Shown: positions 38,005 through 52,800 of the stretch, one piece after another
How positions within the stretch are numbered: position 1 is the stretch's first letter
Layout of the letters: each line of letters begins with the position of its first letter
From: Planctomycetota bacterium
Lineage (GTDB): Bacteria; Planctomycetota; Planctomycetia; Pirellulales; Pirellulaceae
DNA: 64,000 nt
Reading direction: 5' to 3'
Assembly: GCA_014381825.1 (NCBI GenBank)
Contig: JACNKX010000039.1
Span: 106,387-170,386, forward strand
The notes under the pieces: model-generated
What the model saw: only the letters and a program-made list of their open reading frames with translations
What the model was told of the DNA's origin: nothing
The model's database searches: none
Position numbers and translations under genes: made by a program

Positions 38005-38117
38005 GGTGTGCCATTGGCTATGCCAGTGCCATTAATATCCAACTAAATATGTAGTGATCGCAAATCCTCTTGGGGATTCCAATCCGACAAAAGCACTGGC
38101 GATGCCAGTGGCACACC
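38005..38117. repeat. imperfect inverted repeat of REP type
   Basis: GGTGTGCCATTGGCTATGCCAGTG (38005-38028) is an imperfect complement of 38094-38117, which starts CACTGGCGATGCCAGTGG; about 20 of 24 positions match. Each arm can also fold on itself (TGGC..GCCA). From memory, GTGTGCCACTGGC-type repeats are dispersed in planctomycete genomes. Confidence 0.65.
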
Positions 38118-38127
38118 AAACGTATTC

Positions 38128-38164
38128 ATCTGTCAGTGCCACCCATCCGTGGGGCTCGACAGAT
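38128..38164. repeat. short palindrome abutting the HEAT-like gene stop
   Basis: ATCTGTC (38128-38134) pairs with GACAGAT (38158-38164), with an inner CCAC/GTGG pairing. It ends one base before the stop codon of the HEAT-like gene on the reverse strand, so it could act as a 3' stabiliser or terminator, or be another REP-like copy. Confidence 0.5.
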
Positions 38165-38887
38165 CTACTTGTCAATGAGACTGCGTGGGATCTCTTGCGG
38201 GATCGGACCAGAGTACACATTGGGGCGTGGCCAATCAGAGCTTCCACCAAAATCCTGCGACGTAATTAGCACTTCAAGTTTGTTCAGGTTCTTCCGAAGG
38301 TCTGACGATCGCACTTTGTGTGCTCTCCGCCGACTAATGTAAAACTGGCCCGTACTGGCATCGATCGAACCAGCGTGGGCCGACAACACATAAGCAAAGA
38401 GTTTTAATTCGTCATCGTTTGCAGGTTGACGTAGTCGCTTAAAGATCGCCGAATGAGCAGGCACGCCGATTCTAGCTAGTGCGTGCGCGGCGGGGTATCG
38501 TGCGAGCGCAGACGGCTCCCCGACTTCGCCAAGGGCTGGGGTAAACGCAACAATTTTGACCAAGTCCTCAGCTGCTTCCGACGCGGCAATGTCGCCCAAC
38601 AAATCCGCTATACCAGATCTTTGCGTATCCCCGGAGTTTCCTTCAGCGCAGTTCCGTAAAGCCTTTCGAAGCAAAGTGACATTCGCAGATCGATCCTGCA
38701 AGACTTTCCTACACAGCTCGATCCAGTCAACTTGCAAGTTGCCGTCGAGCCTACTCGGAGCTTCCTGTTGTTGCGCACTGCAAATATTCGGAAGAAGGCT
38801 CAGAACAACAGACACGAGCAAGATGTGCAGTCGCCGAAACAATTCGGCACTTTCTGATAGATTGCGAGCCATCTCCTGTCGCCTCAC
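38165..38887 (-). CDS. exported HEAT-like helical protein, unknown function
   Basis: The 240-residue product has an N-terminal hydrophobic segment (HILLVSVVLSLLPNICSAQ, about residues 20-38) that looks like a signal peptide. Helical repeats follow, of HEAT or ARM character, such as LARYPAAHALARIGVPAHSAIFKRL. It starts at GTG 38885-38887; ATG 38872 is possible but has AGGAG directly touching it. It lies five bases downstream of the large surface protein gene on the same strand, so both may be one transcript. No enzyme motif is present. Confidence 0.65.
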   Translation of the reverse strand: MRRQEMARNLSESAELFRRLHILLVSVVLSLLPNICSAQQQEAPSRLDGNLQVDWIELCRKVLQDRSANVTLLRKALRNCAEGNSGDTQRSGIADLLGDIAASEAAEDLVKIVAFTPALGEVGEPSALARYPAAHALARIGVPAHSAIFKRLRQPANDDELKLFAYVLSAHAGSIDASTGQFYISRRRAHKVRSSDLRKNLNKLEVLITSQDFGGSSDWPRPNVYSGPIPQEIPRSLIDK

Positions 38888-38892
38888 GTTAG

Positions 38893-41608
<2,716 letters not shown>

Positions 41609-42124
41609 CGAATCTGCTCCTTCGAACCTCCTGGTTCGGTTGGATCGCTGTTACTGCCAACTGCCCGGATGTGATTCTTCGATCACACTGCTCCGAGCGA
41701 TCTAGTCTGCCTTGACTGCCCGAACCGCAGTCCCCTAGATGAGGCGGGAGCTAGTTTTGACGATTCGTGAATCGCTTGTCAAGAAAATTCGGGAAAAAGT
41801 TTCCTTCAACTCGAGCGTATCACGAACCGTCGCGAATCTAGAAGCATTCGGAATTGATGGGAGAGCGTGTTGACAAATTGCAACATTCGAGTCGTCGTTG
41901 GCACAGCGCAAGAAACGTGGGCGATGGGGGTTCCACGTTGTAAGTGGTTGTGACATCAACAGTGCCGGCACGTTCTTGGCGGGTGTTAGGAAACTGGCAT
42001 TGCGTTTGCTTCTACGCTATAGCCGTGATGATTTTCATCATCAACTTGCTCTTCGTCGTGACGGTCTCGCATCTTGAGACACGTTCTTCTCGGACGGCGA
42101 GCGACACCTACTGAGGCTTTCGCC
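41609..42124. other. intergenic region with no supported gene
   Basis: The half-kilobase between the divergent surface protein and the Gly/Tyr-rich secreted protein shows no coding sequence I trust. It must contain both promoters. A sigma-54-like element lies at 41995-42010. Confidence 0.5.
41995..42010 (+). promoter_or_regulatory. possible sigma-54 (-24/-12) promoter
   Basis: TGGCATTGCGTTTGCT has GG and GC separated by ten bases and ends TTTGCT, close to the consensus TGGCACG-N4-TTGCA. It lies about 115 bases before the secreted protein start at 42125. It is a single weak match, so only suggestive. Confidence 0.3.
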
Positions 42125-42706
42125 ATGAACAAACTCACTTCTCTCATGCCTGCGATGTTCGTTCTTTATGGCGCGGCTTCCACATGCGCCGCTGATTGGA
42201 TCACGGCACCTTCTTACTACACGCACGACCCCACGTCCGGCGAGCGTGTCACGCAGTATTCGCCGATTGGTCCATTTTATACGTACTCGCAGTCGAGCTT
42301 CTCGCGCAGCGGATATCGCAACACGCGAAGCAGCCTCCAAGTCGGTGGAAGCGCAGACCATTACCACACCACGGAACAATGGGGCAAGCCGATACAGCCC
42401 TATGGCGAATGGCGTCACCCTTACCGACCCTATTCCGTGCCCTACGGAGCATGGGGCCCACAGTTCTATGGAGGCTATCCATTGGGGCGAGGCAGAGGTG
42501 GCTTTGGGCCAGGATATGGTGGTGGCGGTCTTCCTGGCGGCGGGATCGGGCTGCCGGGGCAAGGTGGCTTGCAGCAACCGGGGCCGAACCCACTACAGCC
42601 GGGGTACACCAGACAACAACAGCTGCTAGATGGTCGCTACCCGCCAGCTCAGCAACTCGGGCCTTTCGAGCGGAAGCAATTGTTCGATCATCTCTATCCG
42701 CCATAG
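42125..42706 (+). CDS. secreted Gly/Tyr/Pro-rich protein
   Basis: The 193-residue product has a signal peptide (MNKLTSLMPAMFVLYGAASTCAA). An N-terminal part with tyrosine-rich SYYTHDPTSGERVTQYSPIGPFYTYS follows, then a stretch of Gly-rich repeats (GFGPGYGGGGLPGGGIGLPG) and a charged end. There is no catalytic motif. It may form part of the cell surface. GAGG lies nine bases before ATG 42125; a longer frame from 42074 adds a non-signal-like stretch. Confidence 0.75.
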   Translation: MNKLTSLMPAMFVLYGAASTCAADWITAPSYYTHDPTSGERVTQYSPIGPFYTYSQSSFSRSGYRNTRSSLQVGGSADHYHTTEQWGKPIQPYGEWRHPYRPYSVPYGAWGPQFYGGYPLGRGRGGFGPGYGGGGLPGGGIGLPGQGGLQQPGPNPLQPGYTRQQQLLDGRYPPAQQLGPFERKQLFDHLYPP

Positions 42707-42723
42707 CCCGCCGCGCATTCCGA

Positions 42724-43269
42724 TCACTTCTTCTTGAACCCTTCGCGCGGATCGTCGTGGGAGTAGTCGGATATCCTCCACTTTTCGCCCTCTTTCAGGA
42801 AGGTAACGTGGACGAATCGCGGCACGCGCCGTCCATTAACCATTCCCGAGCGGTCACTCGCGACCACGACAACATTAAACGTCGTAACAGCTCGCGGGGG
42901 GGACTCATCGGGAAAAACTTGGATCTCCAGATTCTGCTTGATCTTCACTTCCTCGAACTTGTACATCGGCATCTCGCTCGCAGCTCGTCGACGAACTTCC
43001 GCCATTTTGGGGTGGAGATGAGACAACACTGAATTGACATCATTACGTTCGACGTCGCTTGCGATTTGATAGAGCGTCGCTTTGACTTGTCTGCGTTCAG
43101 ACTTCGAGAACCTTCCGACGACCATGATGCCGACTACGGCGACAATAATCGCCAACATGATGTACAACTCGATCTTGCGACCTGTTTGGAGCCAGATCGC
43201 CCCAAAAACAAGTGCCGTGATGCCGCCCAGCACTAGCACCGTGGTTGGGTTCTCAAGCAACCAACTCAT
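42724..43269 (-). CDS. membrane protein with NTF2-like soluble part (unknown function)
   Basis: The 181-residue product has two membrane segments in the first 55 residues (TTVLVLGGITALVFGAIWL and IELYIMLAIIVAVVGIMVV). A soluble domain follows with ATLYQIASDVERNDVNSVLSHLHPKM, EVKIKQNLEIQVFPDESPPRAVTTFNVVVV and KEGEKWRISDYS. This alpha helix then beta-sheet pattern resembles small NTF2-like domains, but no family is certain. It overlaps the upstream small membrane protein gene by four bases (ATGA), a sign of coupled translation. Confidence 0.7.
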   Translation of the reverse strand: MSWLLENPTTVLVLGGITALVFGAIWLQTGRKIELYIMLAIIVAVVGIMVVGRFSKSERRQVKATLYQIASDVERNDVNSVLSHLHPKMAEVRRRAASEMPMYKFEEVKIKQNLEIQVFPDESPPRAVTTFNVVVVASDRSGMVNGRRVPRFVHVTFLKEGEKWRISDYSHDDPREGFKKK

Positions 43270-43631
43270 GCAGTCACCTCACCGTTAGACGGCTGTGATT
43301 CGAGCGTGTCATCCCGCCGCTTGTGATGCCGCCACAGCTTGTACCATGCGACGGACAGAACGCAACCGAGGACGGCATACAACGGCCAGAGCATTACACG
43401 GGTCGTCGTTCGCTGCACGGCCTCTCGCTCGGTGACAGGCAATTGCGGCTGGGCGACGTGCTTCGCGACGTGGAGTCGATCTTCGTACTTGCGCTCAATC
43501 TGAGATTGTCGCGCCGCGAACTTCGGACCAGCCAGAAGCAATGCAACCGCACCCGCGGTACAAAACAAATAAACCCAGTACCAAGGTGAATCGGTGATTG
43601 AATAACGGGCGGTTGTCGAAGAGGAGTTCAT
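43266..43631 (-). CDS. small membrane protein, unknown function
   Basis: The 121-residue product has two membrane segments (WYWVYLFCTAGAVALLLAG near residue 17 and MLWPLYAVLGCVLSVAWYKLW near residue 80) joined by a charged loop. The C-terminus is polar. Its stop overlaps the start of the next membrane protein gene, so the two proteins are probably made together and may interact. No family is recognised. Confidence 0.7.
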   Translation of the reverse strand: MNSSSTTARYSITDSPWYWVYLFCTAGAVALLLAGPKFAARQSQIERKYEDRLHVAKHVAQPQLPVTEREAVQRTTTRVMLWPLYAVLGCVLSVAWYKLWRHHKRRDDTLESQPSNGEVTA

Positions 43632-43688
43632 ATCGGTTGCAGTATACTGCGTTCGTATTGACTTGTCCGCTACGCAACCTTGTAACGC

Positions 43689-43718
43689 AAGAAGCCCGAT
43701 CGATTGACCGGGCTTCTT
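43689..43718. terminator. hairpin after the enolase gene
   Basis: AAGAAGCCCG (43689-43698) and CGGGCTTCTT (43709-43718) form a perfect 10-bp stem, 24 bases after the eno stop on the reverse strand. There is no long T tract, but the stem ends in CTTCTT. Confidence 0.6.
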
Positions 43719-43741
43719 AATCGTATTGATGAAATACCTTC

Positions 43742-45082
<1,341 letters not shown>

Positions 45083-45232
45083 CTAATTGAAGCTACGAAC
45101 CCATCATTCTGCACAATGTTTGGCAGATTGACTATCCCTGCCGCACCGCCAACGGCGATTGCGAAACCGAGCTATCGGCGCTACAACTGTGACAAAGCAA
45201 CCGTTCTTTGACTGACAGCGCGGAGACGATAT

Positions 45233-45829
45233 ATGTTTACCGGATTGGTGGAAGCGTTGGGCAATGTCGTGGCGATCGAATCACGGCCTCCGGGTGTCCG
45301 CCTCGCGATTCGCAGCACAAAGATCGCTAGTGATGCCACACTTGGCGACAGCATCTCGGTGAACGGTTGTTGCTTAACCGTCGTTGAATGCGGAGAAGAT
45401 GATTTCAGTTTTGATGCCGGTGAAGAGACGCTAAGCCGCACGAATCTGGGGCACCTCGGCAAAGGGAGCAGCGTCAACCTCGAACGCTCGCTGCAACTCG
45501 GCGACCGGCTAGGCGGCCATCTCGTGACGGGACACATCGACGCAGTTGGTCATCTCGACCAACGACTCGACGAAGAAGATTGGTCGACGTTTTGGTTCCG
45601 AGTTCCGAAACTACTAGCGCGGCAAATGGCGAGCAAGGGCTCCGTCGCGGTGGACGGAATTAGTTTGACGCTGGTCGACGTCGAAGATGAACGATTCAGC
45701 GTCGCGTTGATTCCACACACGCTTCAAGTCACCACGCTTGGCAAACTGCAAGTTGGCGGCGAAGTGAACATCGAAACTGATCTCCTGGCAAAATATGTGG
45801 AAAGACAGCTGGCTGGCCGCACCGAATGA
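45233..45829 (+). CDS. ribE: riboflavin synthase, alpha chain
   Basis: The 198-residue product opens MFTGLVEALG and has the two tandem lumazine-binding halves: SISVNGCCLTVV...LGGHLVTGHID, then GSVAVDGISLTLVDV...VNIETDLLAKYVERQL. It dismutates two molecules of 6,7-dimethyl-8-ribityllumazine into riboflavin and its precursor. The length matches the family (about 200). GGAG lies eight bases before the ATG. No other rib genes or FMN riboswitch motif are nearby. Confidence 0.96.
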   Translation: MFTGLVEALGNVVAIESRPPGVRLAIRSTKIASDATLGDSISVNGCCLTVVECGEDDFSFDAGEETLSRTNLGHLGKGSSVNLERSLQLGDRLGGHLVTGHIDAVGHLDQRLDEEDWSTFWFRVPKLLARQMASKGSVAVDGISLTLVDVEDERFSVALIPHTLQVTTLGKLQVGGEVNIETDLLAKYVERQLAGRTE

Positions 45830-45851
45830 TTTCGTCACGCGTCGTCGCTGA

Positions 45852-46709
45852 TCATCGAGTCGGTACCGACCGCGGCGGTTGCAGCTTGGTCCCATGTAGC
45901 TCGACCATTTGTTTCGTCGCGGCAAGAAGTTGGCCGATCGTCTGAAACACTTCATCGGTTTGGCGGATTACCAGCGATTCGATATGGTCAAGATAAACGA
46001 TCGATCCGGCACCACCGGTCTCGCTCCAAGTATCTGGTGCGACAACGGTCATGATGAGTTCTGTCAGGAGCTTTCCATCTTTCTGCGGCGGGAGCAATTC
46101 GCCAATCGAGTAGAAGCGTGTCGACAACTCCATCTTGGCCACTTCTGTCGTCGTGAGCTGTAAAACCTCGTCTCGGATAATAAATGTGAGGTCGAGCTCT
46201 CGCAGTGTCAACCGCAATGCTGACCGGAGACTGATGCCTTTTATCGATTTAGTAATCGGCGTACCGGTGTCGATACCAAAATCATCTAGGGCCTCGACAT
46301 CAATGATGATAGGGATATTGTGGCTGTAAGAGATGTCTTCAATGACATCTTTCAATGGTTGGTCGAGGTAGTCAAAAGTCGTTTCGCCGTTCAATGCTCG
46401 TTCGATTCTCGCACGCGACGACGAATTACCCCCGACCGAAACATAGGGAAACACGGGGGTAGCTTGAGATGTTCCTTGTCTTGAGGCTTTGTCTTCTCTT
46501 TGAGTTTTTGAATTCAATGCGGGTTTGCGATCAGCGGGAGCCACGGGAGGCGGTGTATTGCCAAATGGTCCAAACGGATCTTTAGCCGCACCAAACGGAT
46601 CAGACGGTGGCGTGTCTTTTTTCGGCGCGAACGGATCGGTTACCTGAGCTAGTAGCCGGGTTGAACTCAGCAAGAACAAACCGATCAAAATAACAAAAAC
46701 TCTTTTCAT
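45852..46709 (-). CDS. exported protein with secretin N-domain-like segment
   Basis: The product of about 285 residues has a signal peptide (MKRVFVILIGLFLLSSTRLLAQ). A Pro/Phe/Gly linker follows, with the repeated motif DPFGAAKDPFGPFG, then TTFDYLDQPLKDVIEDISYSHNIPIIID and SIKGISLRSALRLTLRELDLTFIIRDEVLQLTT. The latter matches the STN/secretin short domain used in the periplasmic part of secretins and TonB receptors. There is no outer-membrane channel domain, so it is not a full secretin. A ribosome binding site (GGAG) precedes the ATG. It follows the 2305-residue protein gene by 111 bases and likely belongs to the same operon. Confidence 0.72.
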   Translation of the reverse strand: MKRVFVILIGLFLLSSTRLLAQVTDPFAPKKDTPPSDPFGAAKDPFGPFGNTPPPVAPADRKPALNSKTQREDKASRQGTSQATPVFPYVSVGGNSSSRARIERALNGETTFDYLDQPLKDVIEDISYSHNIPIIIDVEALDDFGIDTGTPITKSIKGISLRSALRLTLRELDLTFIIRDEVLQLTTTEVAKMELSTRFYSIGELLPPQKDGKLLTELIMTVVAPDTWSETGGAGSIVYLDHIESLVIRQTDEVFQTIGQLLAATKQMVELHGTKLQPPRSVPTR

Positions 46710-46820
46710 CACACTTATCTCCAAACAGACTCCCCTGCGTGGTCGGACATCATCTTCGGGGTTTCCGCCAACGATTGCAACAAGAATTGTTGGGAGGAGC
46801 GGCGAAGCGTGCCGCAAGTC

Positions 46821-49800
46821 TTAACGAACCGCGAGCATTGGCCTTGCTCGCCAAGCCGGTCGTAGCGAGTTGGCGAGGAACGCTGCGGCGATCAGCCAGC
46901 CAACGGCGCTCGGCGAAAGCCACAGCCACCATGCCAGGCCAATGACGACACCCGGTAGATGCGGCCAACGACTGAAGATGTCTCGGACACCCGGACGTCG
47001 AAGCAGCTTTAACGTAACCCATGCAGCGATGCAGATCACAAAGGCCCTTGCGACACGCGCGAAATCCTTCGACAAATCGCGAGCGCGACGGATGATCGTT
47101 AGCGACGGGGCCGCGCCGTCGATCGAACAGTAAGTCCAATCGTCTCGTGAATTTGCTGTTGGGTGCCATTTCATTCCGTCATGCAGTGAAACAACTGATA
47201 CGAGACGAGATGTGTTTGCGTCGCGAGGATTCGCGATCGTGTCGTTAAGACGCTGTTGCCATCGCTCGCGCCAATGTTCCAGATCGATGGCCCGATGTTG
47301 AGGCACGGGCCCACTGTCGTAGGCCAGGATCTCCTGCAGAACGCCGACGCGAAGATGTCGAGTCGCCACGGAATCTATCATCGTGTGATTCAACATTGGC
47401 ACGGACGTTGCTTCTCTAGAAGGATCACGAACCGACCACAGCGTCTTGCGAGGCTCCAGGTCGCGCAGGCTCGGCGCAACCAGCGTCAAACTTCGGGCCG
47501 CCGTTGGAAACGGCAACGCGCGGCCAACAAACAGAATCGAGATTCGCTGAGGCAAACGCTCCGCACTGAGTTCAAGAGTGGCAGTAGAATCGTCTTTGTA
47601 CCGTACGAGCGCCGGAACGTCATCAACGGTCGCTTGCACCAACGTGACTCCCTCGGGAAGTAGTACGTCACACCTTGTCAGATCACCAGGCACGAGGTCG
47701 TAGCTGGCAACGCCAGCGTAGCTGGCGTCGATTTGCCAGGCAACTTCGACATCCGCAAGCAACAACTGCGGGCTCCCTACCGATTGATTTACATCGCGCA
47801 CCACCGCCAGCATGCGCCGTCCTCGAACTCGGTAGGTCGTTCCCGATCCGTCGCTCTTCGGCTGCTCCAATCCGCGAATATTCCATTCAATCTGTTGTTC
47901 GCCGGATTGCTTTGGTAATACGAGAAGTCTTTCGACCTGGGCCGTATCCAAAACTTCGATCCGCGGCGCGCTGATGCTACCGTCGGGCGAAGTTGGCAGC
48001 TGAGCGTCTAGCGTGACTTGAAACGCTTTATCGATCGCAGCTGGTGGTGTAATGATTACGGTCGGCTCGGACTGGCCTGGCACATCTTTCACTTCAAACG
48101 GCAGTGGTGGGTCGAGACGCAAAGACTTTGCTAGGTCGCGAGGCAGACGAACGCGAACGGCGTCGACAACTCCCTGTGATACCTGTAGTGATAAATCCGC
48201 GGTGACGGACCAAACGGCATCTTCGCCTTGAAGCTTAGTAACGAGCTGTCCCGAAAACCTTGCCCGATTCGGGGCAATGCTGAGCGCTAACGGAGGCATG
48301 GCCGAGACTGAGTCGCCGGTCATGTCGTACACACCCACGACGCGCTCGCCTGCGTCCCAATGCGGATCGTCTTCATTTGTCGAAAGACGACTCGCCATAT
48401 TCGAAGATGACTGAACAAGCACATCTGGACGGCGCAACACCGTCACAAGCTGTTCGGATGTGGAACTTCCAGTTAGGCCTATACCAGTGAAGGAAAACGT
48501 GCCGCGAGGGGGTACAGGCAGTGAACCTTCCAAGAAAACTCGTGCTTGGCCTTGAATCGGCTCAGTAAAGAAGATGGTCGTCATCCCATCCGGACTCTTC
48601 GAAGACCTTCGGGCGATATCCACGTCGTCCTGCAACACCTTGACACCTGTAACCGTCATTTCTTCCGGCACGGCAATCGTCAATTGCAATACGGCAACTT
48701 CGGATATCTGCACGGTTGAGACGTGTGCAACGTCGGCGCGTTGTCGACCGATTCGAAGCTCCGTTTCCTCTGTCGCGCAAACCTGTGCGTCAATCGTCTT
48801 CAGCGAAAGCGACCAATTCGTTTCGTTGGTAGGAAGTTGAATCGCCTCCGTGGGCAACTGCATCGCTCCCCAAACTTCAGAAAAGTCCTGCGGTCGCACC
48901 GGTGGCGAATCGTCTTCCGCCATCACGGAAGCCACAATTCCCGGCGCAGACGACACGGCGAGAAGTGGGTTGTCGACGAGTCCTGATGTGGTGCGAATGA
49001 ACGGACCCGTCAACATTCCACCCTCGTCAACGTCCGTCATCACGAACGACGGATTGATCGTGACAATGTCATTCGCCTCGTGTGTCTGATCGAATCGATA
49101 GCGGATCGTTCGAACAGAGTTGTCAGGCGTCAGCGTTTCGGTGACTTGGGCTGAACTGTCCGTCGTCAGCAATTGTAGTCGCGGGTCGACCTGCAGTTCG
49201 ACTTCGGTCAGATTGCCACTAAGAACCGTAAACGCGAATTGTGTATCGACCGCAATAACTTCGGATTCAGCTCGCACCCAAATGAGTTGCGAGGTCGTGA
49301 ATTGGGCGGGGCTGGAATCTCGCATCTTTGAAACCGGCCATTGCACGGCCAAATGTTCGATGGGTCCCAAGTTCGCCTCGATCGAGTCGTCGGTACGTGC
49401 GACCGCACCGTGGGCTGATTGCACTTCAATCATCGCAGCATGATTGCCTGTGATCGACAACCGAGAGTTTGGGATCTTTGGAATCTGCAGATCGAATCCT
49501 GTGCCATCCGCAGACGACGCCAGCACCGGGCGCACTTTCAACCGCAAAGAGTAACGATCGACCGTTTCAATATCGATCTCCAGCGATTTTCCGTCGTCTG
49601 CCCACCGTGGATAGACTCGCAATTCGTCGAGCGTTGCCTCGACGAGCTGTACTTCATCACAAACGAATGGCAAACGAATGGCCGTGGGGCCCTCGCTGAG
49701 ACTAATCAGTCCGTAGTCCGCGATTAACTCCGGCAGCGCTGTTGCCGTCGGCATGTCGGAAGTTGTGAGCGAATAGGTTGCCTCGGTCACAATCGCATCA

Positions 49801-52800
49801 AAGTGTTGCGTTCCGAGCGTCATCTTGAGCAATTCGAGCGATTGAAAAAATGTACGCGAAACGTAGATATGTGTGCCCGTCGGTTGACCATCTTGATCGA
49901 CTGGATCGTAGACGCGAAACACGTTCGCTGCCGAACGCTCGACCATCGGTGGTTGGTCTTGCGCCGACGCTCGTTGACTCGATGCAACCGCTAAAACAAA
50001 AAGAGCCAGCAGGACGCCTGCTGTCACCGAATCCGCTCGGCGGGCAATCCGAAAGGACAATGAATCATCTTGGGCAGGTAATTCGGCGCTAACGGCGACG
50101 CGACGCCGCAAAACGACCAGCACACTGGCCGCGAGAAGTCCCTGCAACGCAGATCTCGCGACAAACACCAGGTCGCCTGGAACGAGCAGGGCGACGACGA
50201 TCGCAACGACAATCGAGACATACAACGCTCTGAAACTGCGGCGACCCATCCAGATCCCGCTTGCAACCGCTGCGAATAGCGTGGCCCAACCAAATGTATC
50301 GATCATCTCGGCGCGGTAAAGCACGATGGTCGCATGTTCGGCTTCGGAATTTAGCCGGAGGTTTGTCCATCCAACGAGCGACGTGAACGAGGCATTCGAT
50401 TCGCCGTTGTTCCAGGGCGTGGGCGAACTAGGCAGATCGTCAAGCCAATCCGCCGCCGCGACAAAACGTGGACTGTCACTGGCGCCAATCGAGTTCGAGA
50501 TGAAAACGCGGTCGCCAATCGCTACACACCTTCCGAACTCCCCTGCCGCTTGTGCGGTGTGAGTTGTCAAGACGATCGAGTTGCCGTCTCCGACGAAGAC
50601 CAAATCACTTAGCCGAAGGGCATTGATCGCGGCATCCACCTGAGATGGGATAAAGGATGTTGGCGCGATCGCGGCAGCCTCCATTGCCTCGTGATCGATA
50701 TACATTCGAATCGCATTCGGGCGTCCCGCCGCAGAGGCGAGAACTTGCTCAATCACAACACCCCAAGTAAGCGACGTCGAGCCAGTATCGCCAGCGTTTT
50801 CCAACTGTGAATTGATCGCACCAAGAACGTGTTCAACCTGAGATTTCGTCTGACTTTGAAGCGGTGCCTGCGTCGTTGCAGCATCTGTACCACTCCAGAG
50901 AGACGAGAAGTTCCAAGGACGGCCCTGTCGACGAAGGATGGGGAATCCAAATAGCCGATGCTCCCAATCGGTACCGTTCGCGCTATCGAATTGCGAGTTG
51001 GCGAGACCATGAACCGCCTCGCTAGTCTCTGATTTGTAGCCTGGCGGAATCCATACTCGCCAGGACTTGTTCAAGCATTGCAGACGAGGCTGCGGCAGCG
51101 AGAGGTCACCACGAAAGTGATTTTGAAGCGGTGGACCATCCTGTTTGCAGTGCAGGCGAACGATCGGAAACCGCCGCGTTGGAGGTAGCGGAATGCGGAG
51201 GGCCTTTTGCGATTGCGAGGTGACGATCCTCTCGCCGTCAACATCTACTCGCTCCAGTGTGACGTTTTCGGGAAGGTCAACCGTCAAACCCGCAGCCCCC
51301 ACATTCTCGATCCGCAGCAGCATCAAATGCGCAACTTCGCCCCCTTTATCGACTCGCGACGTGACGGTCTCATTCCAGAGCCATGCATCCGGCAGATCAG
51401 CTTGACTGTCATGCCTGGCTAATTGCAACAGAGCATTCTGAGCTGGCGCGTAACGATACGTCGCGCGCAGGGTCGGCAAATCGGTTGCTTTACCAACCGG
51501 TTTAGGAATCGCTGTCAACCCTTCTTGAAACAGATCAAAGCCGCTCCCATCGGGTGTGCCGACGTTGACGGTTCCAATCTGCGTTTCTGCGTCGGGCAGC
51601 GATGCGAGGATAATCGTTTCGCGTTCCTTGGCAGAGTCCTCGCTTGTGGGAGCCTCGCTGTACGTGGGGGCGGCGCTGTGCATGAGCGTCGCGCGAACTT
51701 CGAACGGAACGTCTCGCGGTCGCCGCAGTTTAACTTCCCACTCACGACCAGCTTCATCCATCTTGTTCGCCACCAAGGCACCTTGACCATCCCCAATCGC
51801 TGACCATTGCATGGCGCCGTTTGGCGCTGGCGAGAACCTAATTCGGAGGCTTCCAACTAGCGTTGACATCGGTTTACAACGAAAGAGGAAAGACTGACGG
51901 ATTTTGTTGACGTCGACGAGTGTATCGGCAACGATCGCGCCGCTGTATCGAGGCGGCTCGCTTCTCAAGACCACTCGAAGACGATCTGCGTCCGGGCCGT
52001 CGTGGAACACCAGTTGGCTGCTGTCCAACGCGTCGGTTAGGCGATCCAATCTGGCGTCGCCAAAGACGTCAAGCTGAAGAGGAAGTTCCGCTCGAACCGC
52101 CACCAATCGCGACTCGGTTATCTTATCGACAAAATCGACCGGACGCATTTCATACCCGGTGAGCGCGCGTGAGCTAGGCATGCGACGATGGGACTTTACG
52201 ATCAGCTTGAGCGGCTCCGCAGGCGTGACTGGCTCGCTCAAGAACACTTCACGGCGCAAGCCACGTGTACCTCGCAGGATCTCAACATGATCGATTTGTG
52301 GGGGCTCCGACTCGATTGAATCGACGATCCATCCTGCGTCGTGCTCCAGCATGAACGAAAACACTGCACCACCACTCGCAGAAAGTTGTGCAGCAAACTG
52401 CGAAGCGACATTCGAATCTGTCAGCGTCACCGTCGTTTCCGTCTGAGCATGGAGCTGTGGCTCCCGACGTGTTAGCAGAACGTGACAAGCGGCCTCGGAC
52501 GTCAGCAGATCGAAGTGTCGGGATTCGCCAGTCGTTGGAGATGGAAGTGGCTCGAAACTTCGAAGCAAACTGTTGCTCCATTCCAGCTGACCGATTAGCA
52601 GCGGTTCGACAACATCAAGCGAGGCAGTTCCCTGATGCCAAACGACGTCGACGAAACTCAATCTCGGAAGCTGCCATGATTTGTTGAGGACGATGGGCGA
52701 ATAGGAAGTGATGATCAGTTCGTGTGGCCCGCCCAACAGAGACGATGCTGGTTGAAGCACGAATTGATTTGGTTGACCGGGCTCCGCAGGATTCGGTACA

